Of a DNA stretch of 64,000 nucleotides, positions 41,780-53,198 are shown one piece after another. The position numbers and the translations under genes are program-made. The notes beneath the pieces were generated by a model, which searched no databases, was not told where the DNA came from, and worked only from the letters and a program-made list of their open reading frames with translations. The stretch comes from Amyelois transitella (taxonomy: Eukaryota; Arthropoda; Insecta; Lepidoptera; Pyralidae), in assembly GCF_032362555.1 (NCBI RefSeq), contig NC_083506.1:9657501-9721500 (forward strand), in the 5' to 3' direction. Position 1 is the stretch's first letter; each line of letters opens with the position of its first letter.

Positions 41780-44139
41780 AGTGCATTCGGAACGGCAATT
41801 GATTAAAATATTTGTTGTACCTTTTATAATCAATTACAAGAGTTTTTGCTTAGGTACGATATTGTTTTTTATATTTGTGCTACTTTTATACAAGCTCTTT
41901 AGGTATTGTTTCATTCGAGGTGCTATAATCTTACAACTTGGAAATTACATAATGAAACAATATGGAAGGGCTTTAGTTGAGAGAAAAGTCTAAGCGAATC
42001 TTAGTTGATTTTCGAGAATTAGCATACCTACAAAAATTAAATAGTGAATATGCACATTGTTAGTTGCCTAAGAAAATAGCTGACATTGTTGCATGTGAAA
42101 ATATAAATTGTATTCAAATGTATAAATTATGCTAATTTGTTTTTTGTCTGAATACGGATGCAATATGTAGAAAAGAGGTTAAACATGAACCTCAACAAAC
42201 TGTTAATTGAAAATTTGATGAAAGCAAGCTGTTGCGTCGGTTCTTTCAAAGTTGAGAAGAAGAAATACATATCGGCGTGCGACCGCGTGTACAAAGGTTT
42301 TGTGGGCAGGCTTTCATCCTGCGCTTTGGTATAGCGGGCCAGAGTTGCATTGAGTGCGATTCGTCGCGGCGCTGCGCCAGCGCTGGTCGCCATTTGTGTG
42401 GTGTTTTGACACCAGCACAGCATCAGTCGCGCCGACACAGACGCCGACTGTTTGCATTGTGCTACGTGCCGTGACATATCTTTTGTCGCCTAGCCGCCGA
42501 ACAAAGTTTTATGGACTCTCTCTTTGTACCCGTTCAATGAGCTACATGTAAAGGAGGGTGCGTTAATAATTACGCCGAGACCTAGCTTTACGTGGAGCTA
42601 ATAGCTGCAACCTTTGTTCGCGAATCGTGTATGCTCAAAAGATACTGAAAGGACGTGAGGTCGCAAACAAGCATATATTTGTTGAAAACTTGAAGCTAAA
42701 GCTTTTGCAATTCTCGCATTTTGATTTAACTTCGGATGAGTTCATCGAATGTACTTATGCGATGAGGATTCAGTCATTTGACGAAATTAATTCAAGCATT
42801 ATCAAGTCGAGTTTCTGTCAAAACTTTGCTGTTGAATTCGTAATATTATCTGTTTCGCGATTACGCGTAAAGTACACCTGCTGTCTGTCAATCGGGAATA
42901 CACTATACTACCTACCTACTGAGCGAGATATAATTTGATTTAGCTTTCAAACCAAACTAAATGGACGGAACTCACCGAATTCACAATGAAAAGAAATAAG
43001 TGTAAAGAAGAAAAAGAACATAAACTAATTTTATCTTTTAAAAAGCTTAATGTAACTGCTGAATGAACTGAATGTAACTCCTATTTATAAATCCTTATAA
43101 AGTAGGTATGTAAATAGATGCAGACTTGACAATCTCGTGTATTTAATTCAGAATGGTTCATTGCGCTCATATTTACGCAGCTACCATATAGTAATAACCC
43201 AGGAATAAGCCAGCCGAGCCAGTTTTCTTAAACAGTAGTCGCGCCTTGAGACCGAATTTTACGAGCCTATGCCTGAATAGGTGTTTGCGATATAAGTCTA
43301 ACATACATTGAGCGTTCAAATAAACCATTAATTGTACGCATTCAATAACGTTAATAAAATTTATTCACTTTTATAGTCGATATTTCCGATTTAATAGAGA
43401 TTGCATTAGTTAGTGGATTAGAAAAATTAAAATAGGTAGGTATTAGCATCAAATTACGGCGTATGGTGTCTTAAATAATCTTCTGATATTTAATCAAATA
43501 GTTAAGTACCTAATTCTCAGATTTAGCCGGGAACATGATATGACTTAAAGGAAATTGGCCATAAAAAGTAAGTTCGTCTATCAAATTGTACTCAACATCG
43601 AATGATATCATAGAAATAACAAATACATCCAAAATCAAAACCATCTCTAAAAATACATTTCAAGATAGTACTAGCATCAACAATTGAATCTTACATTTTA
43701 TTTTTCAAATAAGAAAAAAGTTAGAAGACTAGATGTAAACCGGAACTTCACACAAATCTAAATCTGATGACTCTGGTATTGTGCGGTGTTGGTCTAGATG
43801 AGAAAAAGGGTAAAAAATTCTCAATTTAATACAGATTCAATGTAATAAAACCGGAATAAAAGCTGTGGGGGTCCGGGTGTGACCGATTTGCTAATGTCCG
43901 TACTCTCATAGTTCACATAATCGCGGTTGCAATTAAAATCTCATTTTATGCCCCTTTTTTTACTTTTGTCAAATATAATGGAGAAGATATTTAAGAATAA
44001 TGTGCAAATTTTCTGTCGTTTTGTGAATTTGCCACATGGTTTCATTTCGAGGAGGAAATAGCAAACATATCCCATAATTTTTTCTTAAGTACTAAATCAT
44101 CAAATATTCACAGTGATGGGCAGGCTATAAAAATATACA
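41780..44139. other. Intergenic DNA
   Basis: The patch at 42230-42480 is GC-rich (CAGCGCTGGTCGCCATTTG) and open in several frames, none with a recognisable protein. The rest is AT-rich. Candidate regulatory DNA at most. Confidence 0.35.
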
Positions 44140-44335
44140 GTTACATACATGCATATAATCACATTATCTTTATCCCTTGCGGGGTAGGCAAAGCCAAAAG
44201 CAATGAAAAAGATTGTAAAGCCACATTCAGGTGTATAGCATAATGATGGAATTGAGATACAAATAGTGAAAGGTTGCTAGCACACCACGTAAAAGAGTAA
44301 TCTTAAGGTTTTTAATCTTTCCCTTAATTGACTTT
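44140..44335 (-). mobile_element. Diverged copy of the RTE-tailed SINE
   Basis: On the minus strand AATCTTTTTCATTGCTTTTG, GGCTTTGCCTACCCCGCAAG, GATAATGTGATTATATGCAT and TATCTCAATTCCATC-like words follow the SINE pattern, with the tail TGCATGTATG. Substitutions are many. Confidence 0.7.
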
Positions 44336-47014
44336 TATAAAAAAAACTTAAAACAGGAAAATATATGTATATGGCACTAAGTATCGTCTGTTTTACGGAA
44401 TTTGTTTTTGTGGTATAAAATAATTCTTAAATTTGTGTTTTGTTCTGTATTAATATTAATAAGTATATATTCGGTAGGTAGTATGTATTCTTGGACTAGG
44501 CGATATAAATATGCTAGATACTTAAGACTTGTGAGTTTTGTCACTAGACGCCTAAAAGATCAGTATTATATAACTTAGCCTTTCATACACAATTTAGGCC
44601 TTTCTTATTGTAGACTGTAGCGTAAGTATAGTATTTTTTTATCATACCTTGCTCATACACCATCCTCACCAGAATAAAAATCCTAAAGGTATTTTGGTAA
44701 AAGCTCGTCGCGTTGTTTGCTGACATTCTGGAAAAAAGTTGGCACATGCTTATGACCAAAGCCGAAGAGATGCACAACGAGTACCAACAAGATACGAGTA
44801 TGTCAAGACAATCAAACACACTGTGTAGCTTTTGCCCCCAGCTCCGCCTGCTTTAAACTAAGATACATTCTTGTATTTGTCGTTGTTATTTAATATACCT
44901 TAGGAATTTCCAGAAAAAAGTAGCCTAGGTCTTACCTCTAATTAACTGAGTATTTATTTTTATTTTTTCATAAACCATGAGCAGGATTATTAAAAAAAAA
45001 AATTGTTACTAGTATTAACATTACTTGCTTTCAGAGAGGAAGATGGCTAGTAATCTATCATAGATTTTTTCATAATCATAATCATTTATTTCTTGAATAT
45101 GGTTACAATAGTTCTAAAGTATAAGGTTGCTGTTAACACATATTCTACCTTCCTAGAACATACACCAGTATCTCACAGATAATTTTTTGTTCGCTACGTA
45201 TTGATATCTGTTCTTATTTCTTGCCCTTTTTTTGATTTTTAAGACGACGTTTTAGAACAGAATGATGTAAGTAATTTTGAACTCCCAAGTGGTGAGGATA
45301 CGACGTAGAGGAATGTCACGAAGAAAATAAAAGTCACAAAAACAGTTAACGCATATTTTCTATACTTTAATTTCACTAATGACTATAATAAATTATGATA
45401 CATGCAATTATCCTAATATAACCTGTACATATTTACAAAATATTAGTTGATTATATTTATAGATATCACAGTTTCAACATAGTATCTGGTTCTACAAAAC
45501 TCATATTATTCGTCATATACAGTCATAAAGGAAATGAGATGAGATTCTTCAAGGTCCATTTCAGTCTCGCAATGATTTCGGGTTTAATCCTGAAAAATAA
45601 AAACAATATTTAAATTTTCAAACCATTAACCTCATTAAACTAAGATCCTGATTAATTTTTATTTACTTAAATAACATTACACGATTATTTTCATTTAGTG
45701 ACAGGGTCCTAGCCTATCGCCTACAAGAAGATTACAAAGTTTTAGCCTTTCCCTTGGTCGTCGATTACGACATATTTTGTATTCATAGAATAGCTATGCT
45801 TTGTTAAATCAACTAGTAGGTATGTTTTACAATATAAATAGTCAGGTTTCATTGCAACTTACCTAATTGTTAAATTCAGACATTTTCGAACATTATGGTC
45901 CTTTCCTATTCATCCGTATATTTATGGTCTTGAGTACATATTGGGTTTGTGTTTTTACAAATCTTTCCAGTATTTTGGAAGTGCAAATAGTCGAGGGTAT
46001 CTGAAGAATTCCTTCCAATTATATTTAACTTTATTGTTAAAGTTATTTGATGGCTTTTTTTCTTTTATCTTCCTGGGACATATCCTTCGCTTAAATCAAT
46101 TTCACAATATATTGATGAATAATAATCGCGAGTAAATATCTGTAGTTGTAATCGCCATCTATCACCATTCACTAGATGAATATGCGCCTCCATTCAATCC
46201 ATGATTCAAGATATAATGGATTCATCTCACGTAACTATTTAGCTGGATTTCAAGCTATAAGTTAGCCATAATTAGCACAAACTTGTATTATTCGGAGGGG
46301 CAGTGTTTAGGCAAATCAATCGTATTAGTAAGATTTAGTTTAAAAGTCACTCGTGAGTCACTTTGCCTTTGAACAAAAGCATATTACATAAAAGCATATA
46401 TAGCAATGACTCAATCTTGTCTTATCATTTCAGGTCAAATGTCCATCAAGGATTACCAGCATATAACTCGACTTTACGATCTTCTGGAATTAGAAATCAT
46501 GAATTGTTTTCCGCTATCAACACAGCAGAAGAATTATTGCATTTAAGACTTAGTTCACCAGCATTCCACGTCCTCAAAGGTTGGTTGGTCCATAAATTGT
46601 TCAAAATTTGGTAAATCACTTCATTTTCTTTCGAAATTTCACCATGTATTCCTATATATCTAATTACCCATATATTGCGCTTATTCCATGATATCAAATT
46701 CATCGTTATTATTTAATTTGTGTTAAAAACTAACAGGTATCTTCTTTCATACATTTTCACATACGTCTGTTGTAACATTTATCCCCAATTATTTTCACTT
46801 CAACTTTCTTGCAAACCTTGAAAAATCGCACTAATTCGCGTCAGACCCTCTGGACCATCCTAATTCTCTAATGTTTATTTTAGCCTAGAAGTAACACAAA
46901 TTGTCTCTAGGAATCCTATATTAGAGTTATTTGAGATCAATTTAACATCGATGTTTACCTGTGAACAAGGAAAATGAGTATTACAATATGTTGATTACTT
47001 TAATACTAAGTAAC
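44336..47014. other. AT-rich intergenic DNA
   Basis: No gene or named repeat is recognised. ATCGCCATCTATCACC at 46151-46166 is a weak CTCF-like match. Small ORFs (44583-44819, 45941-46135, 46363-46614) show no domain. Confidence 0.35.
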
Positions 47015-47024
47015 AGGTAAGGGA

Positions 47025-47340
47025 GGTCGGTGGTTCAATCGGTAAGGTTAGGGGTTCAAATCCCAGTTCGGCTATTACCAATGACTATTTTCAAAGTAAT
47101 GTAAGTAATTAGTTTGAATACAAACAGATGCTTTTACCTGCACATTCAGGCAACTAGATGTGTAACCATGTGTCCAATATGGGTAAGGTTTCCCTGCAAA
47201 GGTTGCGGAGTTCAGATAGGAGTAGTTTCGTGTAAAAACCTGACTCACCTTATCCAGAATCCATGGTCAAATGCATATTCCGGGCTCCTCTCCAGAGTGG
47301 TGAGGATGCAACCGGGACTAAAGCCAGGAGGAAGAAGAAT
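47025..47340 (+). mobile_element. tRNA-derived SINE, full length
   Basis: About 316 bases flanked by an exact 10-bp target-site duplication AGGTAAGGGA (47015-47024 and 47341-47350). The head looks like tRNA, with an A-box-like GGTGGTTCAATCGGTAAGG and a B box GGGGTTCAAATCCC. The body ends in GTGGTGAGGATGCAACCGGG and an AGGAGGAAGAAGAAT tail. RNA polymerase III transcription is implied by the boxes. A 3' fragment lies at 1415-1505. Its tail is unlike the RTE tail, so a different LINE should mobilise it. Confidence 0.85.
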
Positions 47341-47350
47341 AGGTAAGGGA

Positions 47351-49314
47351 TTTTAGTTATTTGGTTGTCTCAATGAAAGCCTCACTAAAATCTTTGGTTC
47401 TCAGTTGAACTTTGTCATTAAAAAAGAAAACAGTTCTTTTATTATTGTAACTAACTGTGCCACTTATAAACTTAATGTCATGATAAACATATCGTTTTGA
47501 TTTTTTTGATTTTATTAATAAAATTTTTCCGCAATGAAAAGCCTTAGTAGGCATGTCTCTGATACATTAATTTAAACCAGGTGTCTTTTACGCGGTTTGT
47601 GGCTTGTGGTATAAAGCAAAGAAGTCCCAAATAAAGATTTTTATTTAGATTTAGGAATAAAGTTGACAAAGTTTTACGCGTGCCATGCAGCCCTTCCCTA
47701 AAATACAAACTGCAATGGAAGACAAGCAGCTAAAATACGCTATGATTTTAAATGAGAAAGTATGTTTTAGGTACTATATAATTTTTTTGACAACATCATA
47801 AAATACAATTATATTATATACTGATGGCCCGCCACAGTTTCGCCAGTGACAAATAGTTTATAAAACACCTACAGATACTTAAGTATTGTAGGTATCTTTT
47901 TAACTGTAAAATAATATTTATGATCGCTTGCTTCTTAGTCGCTTTTAATCTATGAGAAAGAAATGGGTTGGGTCTAATCTGTCAGAAACTACTTACCTAA
48001 CAAGGCATGTCACGCGGCTATCAATTATATCCTTACTAGATTTTACCCGCAGCTTTGCCCGAACGAATTTAGCGCCACTTACACGCGCGAATTTAACGCC
48101 ACCTATAAAATAATACAGGTTTTTTGCCTTAATCCTACGGGATCATAATTTATGCACGCAAAATTTCTAGAAGAATGATTCAGTAGAATACGCGTGAAGA
48201 GACAACAAACAAAAAATAAACTTACTTTGGCATTCAAATTATTAGTTTGAATGATAACCGAAGTTTCTCATTCATGAATTTTAGTATGATAATGTAATTT
48301 TCATGGTGTGGTTTCAAAGACGTGTCAGATTATTTCGTAGAGTACTTACATATATAAAGATTTCTCTTACTTTTTTCTTAAATTCAGACTCTTGATTAAG
48401 AGGATATAACAATGACCTTACGCATATGCCATTTTTAGTTAAATAGAAAATCGTTGCATTGTTTTCAAACAACATATCTATAACAACTTACAAAGACAAT
48501 TACGTTACGCGAAACATAATAATTTTATGTATGGTAATGTAAAATTTGAAATCGGATATATTTATGTTAAATTTCATTATTAACTGAAAAAATCTATCTA
48601 CGTGATAATTTTTAAAATAATTTCACTCTAACAGAAATTTTTTACAAAAAGAAACTCCTAATAAGCTCATCCATTCTTTTTTTAAAGTGAGCTCGTAATC
48701 TGCTGCAGACTATCTTGTGTAATCTTTGTTTCATCGTAACTCTAAAATTTAATTGAAACCTACCGACATTTTAAAAAATATTGTGCTAGGAGAAAAAAAA
48801 TATACTTTTGCACATTTTACTTTGAATGCCTAATCGGTACCCATTGAGAATAAAATTTGAGTTGAAATCTAAACTAGAAATCGAAGGACGATATTTTGTT
48901 TATTCGTATAAGATGATCACGATTAAAAATATTTATTTTTACTATCACTACCTATTTCTCTATTCTATTTAGCTAAACATGGACTTTGGGAGCCTTGTAG
49001 GCTCTGTCTACCTCGTAACGGTTAAATACTCGTACCTGATTATCTTTTCTATAGTTTGATAGCTATGGGTTTGAGGGTGGTGGTTTGATCAATAATCAGC
49101 TGCTCTGGTTCAGAAAAATCATCAGGTCAAGAAAAAAAGGAGCATAGTAACCAAAATATGTGTCAAATTCTCTGCATCAGTGACATATATATCATGCACT
49201 GTTATTTTAAACTTACCTAATATAACATCGATACCCGAACCCATCAAATAAAAGGCAATTTTGTTACCAACAGCCAATTGTCTTACCCATTAAAAATTAG
49301 TTTCAACTTACCAT
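47351..49314. other. AT-rich DNA with a likely repeat at 48020-48230
   Basis: The segment 48020-48230 has the phrases ACCCGCAGCTTTGCCCGAAC and CCTACGGGATCATAATTTAT, which resemble a common lepidopteran interspersed repeat. TTTGGGAGCCTTGTAGGCTC and TGTCTACCTCGTAACGG at 48985-49020 look like a SINE remnant. TTTATT near 48932 could be the minus-strand polyadenylation signal of the FoxB gene. Confidence 0.35.
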
Positions 49315-50100
49315 TCATGAATTAAGCGTATAATGTGAAAATTGACTGGTGTCTCGCCACGTCCATAACGGAGGTAAACAAGATTGCTGCAGGCCCGCTA
49401 ACAGCTCCGCGTGGTATCTCTGTGCTGCCAGTAGGTAGGGGGCGGGCGGCAGCGGCAGAGGACAGTGCGGCTGCACTGGAGGCGGGGGTTGCGGCGACGG
49501 AGACAGTCTCCGAGGCTCAGGCTCCAACAAAGCATCTATCGTGAACGCCCGTCGGGGTCGTGGCCCAGCAGGCAACAATGCTGCCGTGTCAGGAGGGTCT
49601 ATCGGCTCCGGACTAGGCCTCGAGCACAGATTTGCCGCTGGTGAGTACAAACCCCCGTTTGGTATCGCAGGTGGTGCAGGAGCTCCAGCTTGTCTCGCCA
49701 AGAATGCTCTGTTGAAACTAGCCAGAGCTGCCAATTCTGCGTTCAAGCTCTCTTTTTCTCCTTGATGCAGCTTGAACCTTTTTCGTCTTCGCAGTAGCGA
49801 GCCGTTCTCGAACATGTCGAAGGCTTGCGGGTGCAGAGTCCAGTACGCTCCCTTCCCGGGTCTGTCTGGTCTTCGCGGGACCTTCACGAAGCAGTCGTTG
49901 AAGGAGAGGTTGTGCCGGAGCGAGTTTTGCCAGCGCTGCGTGTTCCTCCGGTAATACGGGAACCGGTCCGTGATGAAACGGTAGATCTCCGACAGCGGCA
50001 GCATGCGTTCCGGCGAACTCCATATCGCCATGGCGGTCAGGGCGATGTATGAGAATGGTGGTTTTTGATCGCCGTAGGACTCACGTGTGGGTCGAGGCAT
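49315..50100 (-). CDS. fd96Cb: FoxB-type forkhead transcription factor (FD5-like)
   Basis: A single-exon gene for a 261-residue protein. The start is the ATG at 50100, giving [18 protein letters not shown]; four upstream codons are open from a TTG only. The forkhead domain (about 12-108) differs from the first paralogue at few residues (PFSYIAL for PYSYISL), with the same [13 protein letters not shown] recognition helix. The eh1-like FTIDALL is again at 186-192, in [16 protein letters not shown]. The tail is proline-rich and shares YHAELL, then ends in an unrelated sequence. The name follows the linked Drosophila pair; the DNA-binding domain alone cannot tell Ca from Cb because 77 of its codons appear homogenised with the other copy. 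A strong splice donor (ATGGTAAGT) lies five bases past the stop codon, so a 3' UTR intron is possible. Confidence 0.93.
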   Translation of the reverse strand: MPRPTRESYGDQKPPFSYIALTAMAIWSSPERMLPLSEIYRFITDRFPYYRRNTQRWQNSLRHNLSFNDCFVKVPRRPDRPGKGAYWTLHPQAFDMFENGSLLRRRKRFKLHQGEKESLNAELAALASFNRAFLARQAGAPAPPAIPNGGLYSPAANLCSRPSPEPIDPPDTAALLPAGPRPRRAFTIDALLEPEPRRLSPSPQPPPPVQPHCPLPLPPAPYLLAAQRYHAELLAGLQQSCLPPLWTWRDTSQFSHYTLNS

Positions 50101-50340
50101 TGTTTTACACAAAACTGTATTGCAAAGTTATTTTTCACCTCGTTTGCGATTTTTTTAGTATACACGTCTCTCACAGCGAAGTGGAAAATAAGGACTGGTT
50201 GAGTGAGCGAGACTACAGCTGTGCCGGGTGTGGCCCCGCGAGCGCCGCCCCTCTCCCGCCGCACCAATGGCGCGCCTTTCTGTTTGTTTGTTGTTTTTGT
50301 CGGCTCCGGGCCCGTTACACAGGAATTTAAATTGTTATCA
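50101..50340 (-). promoter_or_regulatory. Probable promoter and leader of the second FoxB gene
   Basis: GC-rich sequence (50210-50310) with a CCAAT box in CCGCACCAATGGCGCG at 50264-50268 and GC-box-like CCGCCCC. No clear TATA box is seen. It resembles the promoter of the first paralogue in composition but not in sequence. Confidence 0.45.
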
Positions 50341-53150
50341 CGTTTACATTATACAAAATTTATTCGACACCGACAACACTTGAGCTTGTTTCGAAATTGC
50401 AATGATTATAGTAGATACTTGCAGATGCTGCGTGCGAGAGAGAAGGAAAGTGGGCCGAAGTGATTGAAGATGATCTTTATTAATGTGTAGGTGGTTAGCA
50501 GAGTGGTGTACTGAAGTCATGATGGCTGGGTTTATCAAGTTTGGACATGACTGATTAAAGTTATAATTAATAAACCAAGTAGAAAGCGGTCTTCAAAATG
50601 CTATTTTATTAAAGGCATCAATACTTATGTTTTGAATGTATATTAGTAATGATTTTAAGCATAATTAAGTAACTAACTACCTACCTACCCACTTCTCTTA
50701 TTTGAGATTGTTTTATTGATATGGGATTAGTATTGCGTGTAATTTTAAACTGAGTAGATTAATGCCTTTTTTTCTGTGAAGTCGTGGAAGACTTTTGAAA
50801 TACAGTTCAATAACTTCAACGAAATTTCCAAAAGTTAATCATTAAAGAAGGAAGAAAAAGAAAGAAAATAGTTTATTACTTACGACAATCACTACTTTTG
50901 TACTCGTAACAGCGACTAATTAAACATGAACGACATAACATGTCCTTGCTCAGTGATACGCTGAACACGTAAGTACTTACAGCGCTGGTTTTCACCCAGG
51001 ACCTACTGTGGACATTACAACGCATCAGAGGCATTTCGTTATAAAGATAACGAATATAATATAGTAGTAGCATTTTTTTTGATAATATAATGAATCAAAA
51101 TGCTACTTGACGCGTTCTCCTACTCGTTGTCATAAATAAGTAGATGTTAAATGTCTGTTTGTAGGTACTACTGTCAGTTAATTAGATATGGCAATTAAAT
51201 ATTAGTTAAAGAGTTAAGTACCTATACATACTTACTTGGAGATGTCAGCGGTAATTACATATTTTACCTAATTTGTTAATATTATAAAATTATAATTTTT
51301 ATGTTTTATGTAGGTAAGTATTGTTCTTATTCCCATTACAGACTTGTACACCCATTTATTTCAAATTTATTAATTTTAATGGAATGGAATGAAACAACGT
51401 TAAGCCAACAGATAATGATCCTGCGTTCATTTAAAAACTCACTTTTGAATCATGATCATGACAATAGGACGCTTAGGGCATACAAAACGGATCATTCCCT
51501 ACTCGCGACGTTACCTTAATACCCCAAAATTACATAGTGTGGCGTAAGTGACGCTTCTGTCATGTAGTGAGCATCGATTGAATTTAATGGGCCTATTTGC
51601 GCTGACGCCGATACTAAGACATAAAATAAAAAGTGCGCAGAGTTTTTGATGACATTCAACGAGTAAGGGTTAAAGTATTTGTATGACCTCTCTGGTATGC
51701 TTTAGTGGTAAACTGTCGACACCTGGTCCTGTTAAATACGATCTGAAGTCGTCACACTAAGTAAAACAAAGAGAAGACCGTAAACAGTTAAATAAGCACC
51801 AATTTTAAGTGCCTAGGTAATCATTTACAAATGAAGACTCTATAAATATATACTAAAAGCTAAATACTAATAACTTTGAAATTGTTTTATGTTTTTAATT
51901 TTATTTAGGTTTAATAAATATATTAGGGGTAAAGGGGTTTTTTATTATTAAACTAATTTACTTATTCATTATTGATACAAGATTTAAAGACGTTTAATGC
52001 ATAAAAACGCCCTTACTTCACAAAATCGTAAACTAGAATCTGCCCAATAATGTCCAGTACTTACCCTGCCCCACCTTTACTTTTTTTACTTGGTAAGCCA
52101 CATGTGTAATGTCTTTAGTTTGTATCCAGGACGTGTCCTGGGTGCTGAAGAGGGTAACATCTAGCGGCGGCACGATTAAAGGCTGTCGCGGTGGGAACAC
52201 CTTTGGGAGGAACCAATTTCAGTATCAAATAACTTCGAGATGGTATCAAAATTGTTGCAACATGTTGTAATATTCGTAATGATATCACTCTATTCTATGA
52301 CCGTCACTAGCAGACCTCGGATTCTTCATGGAAGTGGGACTTAACTACAGGTAAACGAGTTTTCTGCCTATTATTTTGTTAGAAAGAGGCTTACATTTTG
52401 TATGAAAGGGATGCATAAGTCTTTTTTGTGTCTGAATTGAAATAGTGTCGGTGGTCGAGTGTTCAAATAGTAAATACTTATTTTTCGAAAAATTTTAAGT
52501 TCCATTAACGTAAGATTTAATAAGGAGGTTTTATAAATAAGCTTTTCAAATTCCGTGAAACCAAAAAAAGAACTATCATACAAAAATTTTATGGACTAGA
52601 CAAAGAATTCTTTAAAAAACTTTGCGTGATATTGTTAATCTTTTAACATTAAACCAAACGATTCTATTTAAGTCTTTGTTTCGCGAAACATTAGAAAGGT
52701 AACTTGTGTGGCGATAAATAAGTTGGAGTAAGCTTTGCAAATACGATTGTTCCCGTGTTGGGCCATTAGCCACGACAGCGCTACAATAGTTAGCACCCCG
52801 CACATTAGGAACGCCCGATTTGCGACGGGAGTGCTGCGGCCAAACATTAGGAAATAAAAAAGAAAATTATTTGTGTTCTTTTGAATTGTTGCTCTAAATT
52901 ATTTTTTTTTTATTGTGAACAGATGTTAGAGTTAAAACACATATCAATTTTTTTTAATATCTCTGTATACCCCAGAGCCAATAGCCATAAGACCCGAAGG
53001 CCCCGTATAAGCTAGCTAGGCTAAGCGTAATTGAATTCATGTTCTCTCTTTACTAGCCATCACTCCATGTTAAATTCCAGGAATATAAAAAATAAAAATG
53101 CATTTACTTTTACTTTTAAATATTTAAATAGGACATCAAGTGTTGCGTTA
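50341..53150. other. AT-rich intergenic DNA
   Basis: No gene is recognised. Words CCCCAGAGCCAATAGCC and GACCCGAAGGCC at 52971-53004 suggest a very old minus-strand SINE remnant. Confidence 0.4.
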
Positions 53151-53153
53151 GCT

Positions 53154-53198
53154 AATTTAACACAATTTTAATTTAAAATTTTAAAATTGTGTTAAATT
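53154..53198. repeat. AT-rich hairpin, 18-bp perfect arms
   Basis: AATTTAACACAATTTTAA at 53154-53171 is the exact reverse complement of 53181-53198, with a 9-base spacer. It may be a MITE remnant. Confidence 0.85.

Noticed and set aside
42127-42477. 116-codon minus-strand ORF with overlapping plus-strand ORFs
   Set aside because: Several frames are open together in a GC-rich patch, with no recognisable protein.
47025-47075. Possible tRNA gene
   Set aside because: A and B boxes are present but no cloverleaf with a proper acceptor stem and anticodon arm; it is the head of a SINE flanked by a target-site duplication.
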